From Ilex aquifolium (taxonomy: Eukaryota; Streptophyta; Magnoliopsida; Aquifoliales; Aquifoliaceae), in assembly GCA_951799425.1 (NCBI GenBank), contig OX637393.1:25748744-25812743 (forward strand): DNA of 64,000 nucleotides, read 5' to 3'. This document shows positions 35,698-47,046 of this stretch, piece after piece; position 1 is the first letter of the stretch, and each line of letters starts with the position of its first letter. The position numbers and the translations under genes are program-made. The notes below the pieces were generated by a model. The model saw only the letters and a list, made by a program, of their open reading frames with translations, did no database searches and had not been told where the DNA came from.

Positions 35698-36780
35698 TGA
35701 CTTGATCCAAAATGTGTACACCCAAGTGTAGGTGGTCAAGTTGTAGTTATAATCCGGTTAAGTCCAAAGTCGAACCCACAGGGAACTATTGTTGGTATTT
35801 TAAAGTAATTAGTGACAGAGACCAAAGTGAATGGAACCTTTGATATTTGAAGTTATGATGATTATAGAGTTTCCTGGATAGAATATAAGATTCTCGCAAA
35901 TGAAAGAGTCACCCTTTAACTCGAGGATCTGGAGATGTAGTCAATCATCCGGTTGTTATATTTGTGCTCGAAAGTTCAATTAATCCTTATATCAATAGCA
36001 AGTTAATTGGAGGATAGAGATGGACTGCGAGAATTAAAAGTATCACTCCGATGTCTTTGTAGAGATATACAAGAATTGTCAGTGCCGAGACTCAACCCTT
36101 CTACAAACAAGAAGTAATTCTACAAATCATCCAACAACTGTTTATATTATTCCATTCTTAGTTAGAGCACAATAATAATGAAGATTGAAAAGTTGTCATG
36201 AAGACCTAGCTTGAGTACTTGCAAGGAACCAATGAATCCTCCTATGTCAAGAGTTAACTTGTCTTAGGAGAGACTCATGATTGTATAAAGTACCTCAGCT
36301 TTGCTAGATGCATTCAATCATTCAATAAGCAATCAAAAGATAAAATGTTAAGCATAAATGAAATGCACAAATATAACTTCTGAATGATTTATACATGTCC
36401 ATCACTTCTTACTAAAGAGTGAATGAGAACTACTCACTCTTCATGGCTTTGGGAAAGCTAGAAAAGTGAGTGATCCTCATCCCTCCAAGTAGGGGAATTA
36501 CAAAATAACGTACACTACACAATAAGCGTATTTTCGACAAAGAATGAGTGAAACACCACCCATCTTTCAAGGCTTCAAGAGAGCTAGAAAGGTGAGAGAT
36601 GTTCACTCCTCTATGTGAAGAAAGAAGCTTTTACAATAGAAGCTAATGAAACTAATAATGAAGTAGAAGAAAGCTAGTTACTTTTTGGAGAGTTTCTCCA
36701 GTTCCCAAGAGGTGATCTTTAACATGTTCCAAGGGAAGGTATTTATAGGCAATAAGGGGGTAAAAGAACAAATCTAAGGG
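35698..36780 (-). repeat. 5' LTR of the - strand Athila element (family B, copy 4), cut
   Basis: It is homologous to 11095-12638 from the primer-binding-site side up to the TATA box (36740-36750). At 36780 the match stops and a different sequence begins, so the U3 with its palindromes is missing here. Confidence 0.8.
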
Positions 36781-37379
36781 GATGTTTGGTAAGTGTTTCT
36801 GTCTTGTGTTTTGTGTTTTTGTTTTCAATTTTTGCCAAAAATGAAAACAAAAACATGTTTGGAAATTGTTTTTGTTTTTGTTTTATATTAGTTGTTTTGG
36901 AGACAAAGACAAAAAAATGGGAACAAAAAATTTGTGTTTCAGGAAACACGCAAAACACAAAATACGCGGGGAGTAGTTTAATAAGGTCTCCACTTCGACC
37001 CCTGTTAGTAACAAAATAACACTATTTCTATGACAGTATAAATATGGGCCTTTTGTGTATTTTTTTCATTCGTTCTCATCGTCTCTCTCTAACAACCGAA
37101 GCTTCGAAGGAACGATTCTCTCTCCTCCTCTGCGTTTGTGTCCTACGATGGCGTGAGCCCAGAAGATTGGACGAAGAACCAGATCTCCTCCATCGATCTC
37201 CAGACGAAGAACCAGATCTCCTCCATCGATCTCCTGACGAAGAACCATCTCCTCCATCGATCTCCTCGCTATGAAGGTAAGGTAAGTGAATCCATTATAT
37301 TAGAATAGATCTATGTATATAGGACTATACCAGGGGCAGATCTGTGTGTTTTATGGTGTTTGTGTGTGTTTAATTATGT
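36781..37379 (+). mobile_element. Possible end of a TIR-type DNA element with a small repeat-bearing ORF
   Basis: It starts GGGGATGTTTGGTAAGTG, a form common at the ends of plant hAT/Mutator-type elements. A long imperfect inverted repeat (36821-36867, GTTTTTGTTTTCA... pairing with TGAAAACAAAAAC) follows. Next come a TATA-like CAGTATAAATATG (about 37034) and an open stretch at 37044-37274 that includes a 33-bp unit about three times (PDEEPDLLHRS per unit, about 37170-37272). It ends at a splice-donor-like AAGGTAAG. I do not recognise the protein. No matching right-hand terminal repeat was found, so the type is uncertain. Confidence 0.35.
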
Positions 37380-38172
37380 TTTATTGATATATATACCTCT
37401 CTTAATTGATGGATGGTTATATTTATAATATGATCATGGTTATGAACACCGAGCAGTACTTAATATTCTATACCATATTATCTACTATTATGTACTTCAT
37501 GCATGATACAGTGATGTACATAATTGGGTGTTACGTAAAAGTCAATTGATTGGTTATAGACAGGTTAAGTCTCGGCATAGCCAATGCTTTCAGTTCAATA
37601 CGTAGCCCGGAATTATGTCATCAGCGAATCATCAACCTGCTAGTGGAATATCTACAGTGTTCCATTTGAATGGCTTGACCTTCTGTGCACTAAGGATGTT
37701 TAACTGTTGCATGGTACAAAGTTGTCAGATGAATAACCTAAGTGATCCGCCTGAATGGCTTGACCTTCTGGTTTACTTGAATTAGTTAATTGATGCATAC
37801 ACCACCAGCTAACCTAAGCAGTTGTTGTATTATGGTTTAATATACATTAAACCTACCGGTTGACTTTCGAGTGACCTGGAAGTTAATTGTTGTAAGGTGG
37901 CATTTCCAGCACTTAACCAATATAAAGCATATGGGATCCTTAAACTAAAGGGTACCTTTTTATATTATTAACTTTCACCAGTTTATTTACGCGTTTTATT
38001 TACTCAGTCTAGTTATAAATCTAAGCTCACATCACAAGCTATCTTATGTTACGCTGCTTTAACAACAACTTTACTGTTCTTATTTTAAATTCCAATTATT
38101 AAAACTCTTCGTGAAATCGATCTTGGACTTAAACTGAGTAAACTACAATTCGACCACTTATACTTGGGTGTA
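37380..38172 (+). repeat. Athila-type LTR fragment (family E)
   Basis: It matches the 3' half of the LTR at 45353-46848: TGTACTTCATGCATGATAC, GGTTATAGACAGGTTAAGTC, CATAGCCAATGCTTT, and the end TACTTGGGTGTATGAT. Only the R/U5 side is present, and it stops before a primer-binding site. Confidence 0.65.
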
Positions 38173-38183
38173 TGATATAAAGA

Positions 38184-38915
38184 AGGACACGAAAGTGTCT
38201 ATGGGCGGAATGCCCACACGTCCCATTAACTGACCCGAAAAAAAAAAGGCCCGAAACCTGATATGCCCGATAATTGGCCCGCCCAAGCCTGAGCCCAACA
38301 TCCTTCAAGAAAGGCATTGGGCCTACCCCCAAACCCATTAACCGGCTTGAAACCCAGCCCAATAGCCCACCTACAAAAAGCCCATTAAAACCTAACCCAA
38401 TAACCCGCCCGCCCAGCCCAACTCGAACAACCCGCCCACTTTCCTTTGAAACAAAAGTTAGACACATTAAATAATATGTTCTTTTGTTTTTCATGCATTA
38501 AAAATACATATGTTAAAGGGTAAAGTTGTAAAAATGATAGATAGGTGGGTAGGTGTCAACCTAGTTGGGATGTGCTCATTCTATTGTGATGCAGTTCCTC
38601 CCCTATTTATAAATAAAATTATTCATTTTTTATTTTTTTGTCCATTTTGACTTTTCTTTTAATTCAAAAATATAATTTACAAAAATATTAAGTTACAAAA
38701 ATATTAATCATTTCTAAATGAAATTGTATATAAAAAAACCCGTCCAGTAGGCCTGCCCAGTGAGTAGCGGATTGGGCTTCGGCAAGCCTACCCCTACTCG
38801 AAGCCCGACTTGGCCCGCTTGATAACTCACTCGGATAAGGGATTGGGCCTACCCTACCTAGACCCAGCCTGAAAAAATTTCGCGGGCCGAGCTCAACCTG
38901 GCCCATGGACACCCC
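38184..38915. mobile_element. Possible non-autonomous TIR element rich in GGGCC/GCCCG words
   Basis: The two ends, GTGTCTATGGGC (38184) and GCCCATGGACACC (about 38902), form an imperfect inverted repeat. Inside are many GCCCG/GGGCC words on both strands, as in a common group of plant non-autonomous hAT-like elements. I found no convincing 8-bp duplication. The centre (about 38460-38700) is AT-rich with no gene. Confidence 0.4.
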
Positions 38916-39150
38916 AACACATATACTAATACATAAACACAAACACAAAGACACACACACTAATACACCAAAAAATATTCACACACTCTAATATACCAAA
39001 ATACACACTCGCACACACACACACACACACTAATATACTAAAAAAAATACATGCACATAATATCCAAAATACACACAAACAAACTAATACACCAAAGGGT
39101 GTGCGAGCACACACACTCACTAATACATTGAAAAACACACACTAACATGC
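38916..39150. repeat. Imperfect AC-rich repeat
   Basis: CACACA and ACTAATACAC words alternate irregularly across about 240 bp. The reading frames through it are low-complexity and are not genes. Confidence 0.8.
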
Positions 39151-39194
39151 ACTACTTCACTGGACATTTCTCATTTGTAATTGGATAATTCCAT

Positions 39195-40609
39195 GAATTC
39201 ACAATGTAAATCTCAACTAAGTCCATGGTCATGATGTTTGAAGTTCAAGATCCAAAGCTTCAAGCATAATGAAATTCCATCTTTAATCTAAATCATTGAA
39301 GATCTCGCAAGATTTTCCAAAGCTTAGGAAAGATAATGACCTTAGAACCCTTAATACCCCTGGTAATTTTACTTTGGCTCATTAAGTTCTTTTTAAAATG
39401 GATTTATGATAATCTATACATAACTTATAGACTTTTTATTAAAAAAAATTTGAAATGTCAATTTTTTTTTTGAAAACATAGATTGAGTCATGGATCAGAT
39501 CCTTGTTGAGAAACACCTCTTAGTGCTTAGTGGGGACAAGTTTTTGCTTGATTTTTGGCTTAAAACCAGCAGGGACTTCCCTTTACTTGCTAGACTTCTG
39601 CTAGAATGATCTGCGAACATTTAGGAAAAAATGGAAAGGCTAAAAATGTTGGCAGTGAGATGACCCTATTGGCCACTTGAGTTTCCTGATGACTGCTCGA
39701 GTGGTCCGACCTAAACATGACGAGTGTGATTTGTTTTCTTATTTCAGTGATGACCGCCCTCTGACCACTCTCAAACGACTCAAGCGGTCCCTTGTTCATT
39801 TCAATTTGTTAGATATGGAGTCTATTGTAAATCTCAACATATTCCATGGTCATGATACTATAAAGATTGAAGATCTGAAAGTGTCATTGAAGGGAGGAGA
39901 TCAAGTGTCAAAAGGTACATCATTCATACTCTGGTTGCACCTTCAAGCTTAGGACAAAGGTAATGACCTAGAAACCTAAGATAATGCCTTGGTTTAATAG
40001 ACTTAGGAGGATTAGAGTTAAAATGGAATTAGGGATTAATCCATGTATGGCTCTAATGTATTTTTTAAATGAAAATATTTTTTAAACCATTTGTGTTTTA
40101 AAAACATAGGTTGAGACAAAGCAGACCTCTCTTGAGCAACACCTTTAGTGCTCAAGATGATAAGTTTTTTGCTTGGTTTTAGGCTTAAAAAATAATAGGG
40201 ACTGTCCTATGCTCGCCAGCCTTCACTAGAGTGGTCTCTTTGTAACTTAGGGAAGCAAAAGGGGAAAAGCCACAGAGGAGATCAGGGTACACTATATGAG
40301 CTTGCTCGAGCGGTCCTTGACCTCGCTCAAGCAATTTGCTCTCCTTGGTCAGGTTTTGAAAATGTGATTTTCATTCCTGAGACCATTGCCCAATGACCGC
40401 CCTCCCACCGATCAAGTGGTTATTCAAGAATTTGAGTTTTCTTGTTAACCAAAGTTACCCTTATTTCGGACCTATAAATAGTTAGTGTCTTTTGTTCAGC
40501 TAGGGTAAGCCTCTTGTAAGCCTTTTGAGGGTAAAAACTCATCTTTTATCACGAGAGCTTCAATCACAATCCTAGATCCCTAAGACCCAAGGCTACCTTC
40601 TAGATACCC
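39195..40609 (+). repeat. LTR fragment (family G) with a tandem duplication of about 625 bp
   Basis: Two diverged copies of one unit lie head to tail (about 39195-39819 and 39820-40450). Shared words include GTAAATCTCAAC, CCATGGTCATGAT, AAAACATAG and GCAACACCT-type runs. Each copy ends in a cluster of CTCGAG / GAGCGGTC words. A TATA box CCTATAAATAG (40471-40481) follows the second cluster, and a U5-like stretch ends at the solo LTR at 40610. It seems to resume at 43419 for some 60 bp. There is no coding part. Confidence 0.5.
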
Positions 40610-43413
40610 TGTGAAACCCCGGAAAATTTGAACTATTCACAAAGGGGCAAAACAATAACTTGCCACTATGAATGGGTTGTGAACCTGAATTTTTCTAGAG
40701 CTCGGATGACGAAACGGACTTCGCCGTTGAATTCGTCTCGCGAAATCTAGTGACCATGTAAAATTTCATCAAATTCCGAAATAGTCGAATTTTTCACGTT
40801 TTACGAGACAGTCGGGTCTCAGGTGACCCCAAAAACGAAATTTTGGACAAAATGTGAGAAAATTGAAAATAATTTAATTAGAGTTCATAGAAAATATTTT
40901 GAACTTAAACCGGAGCGAAATTTAATCGTTTCGGGATTAAAACGGACCCGGAACTAAAATGGACGTGTGGCCAATTGTGGGCCCAGTATTCTATAATTAT
41001 AAATAGGGTCAAATTTGGAGATATTTCAGCAGAAATATCCCCAAGGTCAGCTGGTCTCACACGTTGGAGAGAAAAGAGAGAGAAAAAGGGTTTCTTCAAG
41101 CTTTCTCCGGCGATTTCTCCGGCAACCGTCGCTCGGATTCCGTCGAGCTAGAAGAGAGAGTTGCTCTACGCGACGAGGGCTACGTGTGGGTACCAAAAAC
41201 AACAACTTTCACCGAAGGTGAACGGATGCGGGTGTACGAAAATCAAGATTCGAGTTGAGTTTCGGGTCTTCGGAGCTTCCTACGGGATTTCTCACGCTAC
41301 AAGAGGTAGGGGTTCTCTTACTTGGGTTGATTTCTTACCTAGAATGCCTATGATTATGGCTTGGTATATATATAGATATGTATACATATTTATATGTATA
41401 TAGTTATGGAATAATGAAGAAAATGGGTAGGTTGTTAGAAAAAATTACACTTGCCTTTTTTGTGGAATTTAGGTAAAATAATTTTATCCTAAATTGTTAT
41501 GTAGAAATTGTCTATTGAAATTTCTTGAATTATATGAAAGTTGGGCATGATATGTGCTACCATAATTGTTTGCCTTGAATGTGTTCAACAAAATGCCTAA
41601 GTTGGTGGAAATGGTTATTTTAATAAAATTGAAATAACATACTTGAAATTGTGATAAAGTTAAGTTATATGTTTATGATATGAGCTACATGAAAATTTGT
41701 GATTGTTGATATATGATTTTAATATATATTGGCATGGTGAAAGATTGTGAGAATTACATGCTCATGATGTAAATTGTCATGGGATTTGATGAAATGTGTG
41801 AGATTAGTTCATATGACATTCATTATATATGAACATGATATACAAGTGACAATGGTTCATTGCATTGCATATGCACGGGAACATCGCATACATGGACATT
41901 GTGTCATAGGGATGTTGTGCATGGGTGTTTATACCACAATCTATGTGGTATTAAATGTATGTGGACATGGGCATCACATTCATGGGATGTTAGCATGGGT
42001 GTGGGTGTGTTTGTGCATGGGTATTGTACCACAAGCTATGTGGTATTATGGGAGTCTACTATGGAGATAAATTGCTCATTGGCATTCATGACATATTGGG
42101 CATAAGGTGATGTCACATTCATGGGAAACTTCCATGAGTGTGGGGGGGTAGTTGCATATATCAATCATCATGCTTGGTGGTTGGTGGATGGGCTCGGGAA
42201 AGTTGGATTGATTATTCAACTGAGTCGCATGGTTGCATGAAAAAGAAGAAAAAGATTGGGTCGGGGTTAGCAAGAAGGGGCAAGACGACCTCTCGGGTGC
42301 AAGGCCCGGTGTTTCGGATATGCACTTCCGTTGGTATAAGAGCCCATAAAGTGTGTTGGTGTACGCGGCACCGTTGGTGGAAAGAGTCCATAAATCCCGT
42401 GTCGGTTGGGTTCCGTTGGTGGAAGTCCATAAACGCCCACCCCAAAGAAAGACCCGGAGATTTTCTTAAATTAGTTATTGGGTGAGTAATACCAATGGCG
42501 GGGGCTTGAGAAGTCCGGTTTTTATACTCATGACATTGCATGGGGGAAAGGAGTCGGGAAGGGCTCGGGTTGAGTACATGAGTTACATCTCATTCATGGG
42601 GCTTAGGTAGCCTGGTTTTGCATACATGGCAATAGCATGTAAAGGGAGTCGTGGTGGACTCGGGTTGGATGCACGTGAGTGAGGCACATCTCATCTCATG
42701 GCATGACATAATAATATTTAATCATTCAATTGCATAATTATTGATGGAATGGTTATGGATTTTATGGTATGTTGCATGTGAACATTTCATATGCATATAG
42801 GTTGAGGAGTAGCCTTTGTAGGAAACACTCTACTGGGCGTTGGCTCACCCTATAAGGGAAACATTTCAGGTGCGCATCATTCGCGGGAGGGAGGTTCTCA
42901 TTTGGGGCCTCAAAGTTGAAGAAGCCAGAATGTGGCTTTTATGGTTAAATTGTATAACTTTTATATAAATTCCAAATAATTTGGATGTGTACATATATGG
43001 AATTGTATGAAATGGATTTCCATGGACTTTGTATAATGTAGGAATTTCATTATGCATATTTGGGATGAATTTGGAAGTGATTTGGATGGGTTTGAAATGT
43101 AAAACACTTGTGATATTTGCATGTTTTGATATAAGTATGGATAATTGGACCCGGTGTGGCCAATGTTTACTTATAAATGGACCCGGTGAGGTCATTTTTT
43201 TATATTGGGCCTCGGATGGGTCATGTGAAGTTAAATTGCATAGGTTGGGTTTTGGGTAGAGCTCACTGTACGAAGGAGACTCTGCCCAAATTTTGTTAAG
43301 TTATGGACCCCGGTAAATGGGGCATAACAGTGTGATATCGAGTTACTCGGTATCTAAGGGTGTTCCGCGGGTTGATGGGTAATCAACGGACCCCCAGATT
43401 TTGGGGTGTCACA
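40610..43413 (+). repeat. Solo LTR, Tekay-type
   Basis: 2804 bp, with target duplication TACCC (40605-40609 and 43414-43418). The ends TGTGAAACCCC and GGGGTGTCACA are similar to those of the Tekay LTRs at 25697 and 32731, and the U5 block AAGGAGACTCTGCCCAAATT (about 43274) is shared with them. A TATA box CTATAATTATAAATAGG lies at about 40991. There is no internal region on either side. It splits the family G LTR. Around 41880-42060 it has diffuse repeats of CATGGG / CTATGTGGTATTA. Reading frames across it are not genes. Confidence 0.88.
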
Positions 43414-43418
43414 TACCC

Positions 43419-43479
43419 AACTTCACAACTTGGTGTTGAAGATCTTGAATGGTTTGAACCAAACCCATTGGTGTGTGTA
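43419..43479 (+). other. Short remainder of the LTR split by the solo LTR
   Basis: It continues from 40609 once one TACCC copy is taken as duplicated target. I see no feature of its own in it. Confidence 0.4.
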
Positions 43480-44938
43480 ATGAGAACATAATATTGGATA
43501 ATTTAAGTCTCATATCATTCATCTTAGCTATGTTAGTTACTTATTTCTCTTGTTTTAGTTTAGTTTTGTATTTTATGGAGAATATTCGTGTTTGTAGGTG
43601 AACTAGTGTAAAAGCGAGGTTTTGCGCACATTTTAATGCTATGGAGGACATGGAGGTTGAGTTAGGAGATCCAGGAGTCAAGCCAAGGGCATTGCACGCA
43701 TAATTGAGGAAAAGGCCAGTGCTACCAATAGGTCTTCTATCGGTTCAAGAGCAAGCAAAATTATATTCTACAGTAGAAGTTCATTCTTACTTGTAGAAGT
43801 GAAATAGAGACCTTAGCTACCGGTAGGTTGATACTGTTCCACCGGTAGGTCTTAAACAGAAGGTTGTTCTACCAGTAGGTGAGAAGAGCTACCAGTTCAT
43901 CTAAAATAGAGAGCAGTTCTATCGGTAGGTCGTTTTGTGCTTTCTACCGGTAAGTTAGTGTATTTTTGCTATGAGGACTGTTTTGGAAATCCAATCTGTT
44001 GGGATTTAAAAGGGCTGTGATTGGTGGATTAAATGAAAGGATTTTAGCGGATGCTCTCTTATAAATACCCAAGCCTAGCCAGAGAGAAGGGGACTGAATT
44101 CCATAGTTCAATTCATCGTTCTTCCTTTCTTCTTCTCCTAGGGTTAGAACTAGGGTTTTCTCTTTCCAAGAATTCTTCCTAGTCTTTAGATTCTTACAAG
44201 GCGATTACTTTCAATTCTCTATTGTGAACGATTTACATTCATTGTAATTTAATTCAAGGTAATTTCTTTTCCGTGCAATTTCAATTTCAAGTTTTATCTA
44301 CTTTCAATTACAATCATGCTTTCTTCAATTGTTTTCATTTTCAATTTCATTATGAGTGAGTAGTCATTTTTCGGTTTGATCGGACAAGAGAGTCTAATCC
44401 GTGAATGGGGATTTTCACCTAAATTAGGGTTTTTCAAGAGATCAAGTATTTGGTTATTTGAATTATTAAAGTTGAAAACACATTCGATATGTATATTTTC
44501 TTGCTTACCCGTAAACAGTTAAGTATGACACGAGTAATTCTTGGAATCACTGCAATCGAAGTGAATGTAATTCTTTCAAAATTAGATCAATCAACTTAAA
44601 TACACATTTGTTATTGTTATTTGGGTGTTAATTAAATATTTTCCGCTTGAGTGATTTTGAGTATGATCTCAAGTGAGTTATCAAATTGGGTCAAAATATC
44701 TATTCGAGGGAGATGAACTGAGCCGATTAATCATTCTTTTCTTTATTTGTTATTTCTTAGTTGATAAATTCTACAACCAATCTTTCAAACATTTAGAGTT
44801 TTTATTTTTCTTTACCTATCACCTTTTTGAACCATTCATTTTTCCATTAAAGACGACATCGGTAATCGACCGAGTTACAAACACGATACATTCCTACGCT
44901 TGGGAAACCTTTGTTATTTAACTCACTTTTGAGATACA
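43480..44938 (+). repeat. Athila-type LTR (family F)
   Basis: This LTR lies upstream of a tRNA-Asp primer-binding site. U3 has a cluster of ACCGGTAGGT-type palindrome words (43724-43965; full forms CTACCGGTAG near 43820 and 43957). A TATA box CTTATAAATACCC follows (about 44058), then U5. The exact left end is unclear. The right end is placed at ATACA (44938). Confidence 0.6.
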
Positions 44939-44946
44939 AGAATTTT

Positions 44947-45352
44947 TGGCATCGTTGCCGGGGAAGGCATTTTGATTCAAAGAGGTGATTCGGATGAGCA
45001 TCAGGTAAGTCTTGTGATTTACATCACGAGCTTAGGTGTATTCTCTGCTATATTTACTTTTAATTTATTTCGTTTGTGTTTTTGTTTATAGTTTTAGTTT
45101 TTGTATTTGGGCACGAGATACTATTCACAATAGACTTATAAGACTCGACCCTAGAAACACTATTAAAATGGAAGGTTTCAAGAATGAGAATCCACCGAAT
45201 GTGGGGAACCAGGGAAATAATTTTTCATTAGTTCCTCATGTTCACAATCCTGGGAATGTTGGAGATAATCTCCCACCAGTTCCTCATATAAGGATGATGA
45301 GAGATGATTACCCTAGAAAATATGTTAATGAATTAGGGTTTAGTGTTAACAG
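44947..45352 (+). mobile_element. Athila-type leader and start of gag, cut by another LTR
   Basis: The primer-binding site TGGCATCGTTGCCGGGGA (44947-44964) is followed by a leader with a splice-donor-like CAGGTAAGTC (about 45003) and then an open stretch with MEGFKNENPPNVGNQGNN, as in an Athila Gag start. At about 45353 another Athila LTR begins. The leader (CAAAGAGGTGATT...AGGTAAGTCTTGTGATT) also occurs in the knuckle-only element at 57405-57450. Confidence 0.6.
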
Positions 45353-46848
45353 TGTGCATTAATTGAATTAAAATGTTTAATTTAAATTGTATTGTGGCTA
45401 ATGTTTGAATTGTGTATTTTGTAGGGTTTTTTTACACAATTAAGGGAACTTGGAAGGATAAAAGTGTGAAAGAGGAACAAAGGAGGGAGGAAAGAATAAA
45501 TTCAGCAAAGGCCATTCACCATCCAGATGGTGAAACACCATCCCAACACTAGCAGGGTCAACAAGTCAACAAACGAGGCTGCATCCACAAAATTCAGAGA
45601 CTTTGTACCATCCGGACGATGGCCTAAACCGCCTCAACTCTTCCTCTTCTCCCATTGGTCCAGTGATGCAACAAGGGCTCTAATTGGCTGTTATGGTTGT
45701 CTGCCGCCTTAGGACCTTCCTTGGAGCCTATAAATTGGCTTAATTAACTCATTTTGCAAGGAGTCTTTGATAGTGAAGAAAGCCAAGATCAGAGAAAAGA
45801 ATGTCCTACCCTAAACACTCCTAAGCCAGAAATCTTCTTCTACATTTCTTTTATAATCCTTTTTACATGGAGGGTTGAACCTCTCTCACTTTTGTGCCTT
45901 CGTTGGTAATAAGAGTGACGGTGTTTCAACTAGTCCTTAAGGAAGGATTTCTAGCATTGGTTTTGTATTTGATTGTGTTCTAATGAGATTATCCTTTTCC
46001 TTCTTGCTCGTCTATAGCAATGAAATGTGAGTAGTCCGTTTATACTCTTTAGTAAATGGTGAAGACATATGTAATATTATTTGTGTTATGGAAATGCCGA
46101 TGTTTTACTTACATTTTAATGTTTACACCTCCTTTAAATGATGAATGGTTTTCATTTCCTGTTTGGTATCGTATTACTATATGCTCATGATTACGAGTAC
46201 TAAGCTAAACTTATTGCTATATACCATTTCATCTTTACATTATTGTGTACTTCATGCATGATACAATGATGCATGTAGTTGGGATTTATGTAATAGTTGG
46301 AAGATTGGTTATAGACAGTTTAAATCTTGTCATAGCCAATGCTTTTGATTCAATGCATAAACTGAAACTCCGTCTTCATTGAATCATCGACCTGCCGATC
46401 GAATAGCTAAGGTAAACTTTTTGAATGGTTCACCTTCGGGTTTACTAGGATTATTTGGTTGTTGCATGGTGCATAGACCTTCCGGCTAACCTAATCAGTT
46501 GCTGTGATATGGTTCAGTCTATACCTCAAACCTACAGATTAACTTTCCAATAATATGGAAGTTAATTGCTGTAAGGTGGCATTTTCATAGTTGAAAAATA
46601 GAATGCATGTTGGATCCCGGAGCTACAGAGTACATTTTTCAATTGTTGTAATCAAAGTTCAATTTAAGTGTTTATTTAGTTCTAAGCTCACACTACAAGC
46701 TGTTGTAATGCACACTAAGCGCACGACAATCTTATCTTGTCTATTTTGAGTTCTAGCAAATAACTCTCTGTAGATTCGAACTCGAACTTAACCAAGAAAT
46801 ATTACAACTTAACCAGTTATACTTGGGTGTATGATTAAGAGCAAGTTA
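45353..46848 (+). repeat. 5' LTR of the + strand Athila (family E)
   Basis: About 1.5 kb. U3 has two palindrome words, CACCATCCAGATGGTG (45518-45533) and CCATCCGGACGATGG (45609-45623). The TATA box CCTATAAATTGG lies at about 45728. R/U5 has TTATAGACAGTTTAAATCTT and CATAGCCAATGCTTTT (about 46310-46350), and the end region has TACTTGGGTGTATGAT. Confidence 0.7.
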
Positions 46849-46854
46849 AGTTTT

Positions 46855-46872
46855 TTGCGCCGTTGCTGGGGA
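46855..46872 (+). other. Primer-binding site of the + strand Athila, tRNA-Asp type
   Basis: TTGCGCCGTTGCTGGGGA closely matches the tRNA-Asp-complementary site of Athila elements. Confidence 0.7.
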
Positions 46873-47046
46873 GTTACGATAGTTTGAAAAAGAATAGGAA
46901 AGTTGCTTAGTCTATATTATATGTGTATATATTGTTTAATTTATTTTTATTGTTTATGTTTGTTAAGTCATCAGTAGGGTCTGTAAATCAGTCTGGTCCT
47001 TCATCTTCTGCATCATCACAAATCTTCAGACTCTTTTGAGCTAAGT

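Larger units (their letters stand above)
11095..36780 (-). mobile_element. Decayed Athila-lineage Ty3/gypsy element with nested insertions
   Basis: The element is read on the - strand. The 5' LTR is 35698-36780 (cut at its outer end), followed by the primer-binding site (35675-35692), gag, protease, RT, RNase H, integrase, a small cysteine-containing ORF, an accessory ORF, the polypurine tract (12639-12651) and the 3' LTR (11095-12638). Nested in it are an LTR at about 17134-18870, a solo LTR at 20948-22743 and a whole Tekay element at 25697-34973. The two LTRs differ at roughly 9% of positions in the first 430 bp (counted by eye), so several million years is likely at commonly used plant rates. 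Well over ten breaks are present. It is inserted in the Tat antisense ORF. The base before it is the end of GTCTC, but the partner duplication is lost with the cut LTR. Confidence 0.85.

Noticed and set aside
38274-38494. Pro/Arg-rich ORFs around 38.1-38.5 kb
   Set aside because: They translate GCCCG/GGGCC words of a probable non-autonomous DNA element and have low complexity.
41774-42541. Overlapping ORFs of about 100 residues on both strands as host genes
   Set aside because: They lie wholly within the solo LTR 40610-43413 and match no domain that I recognise.
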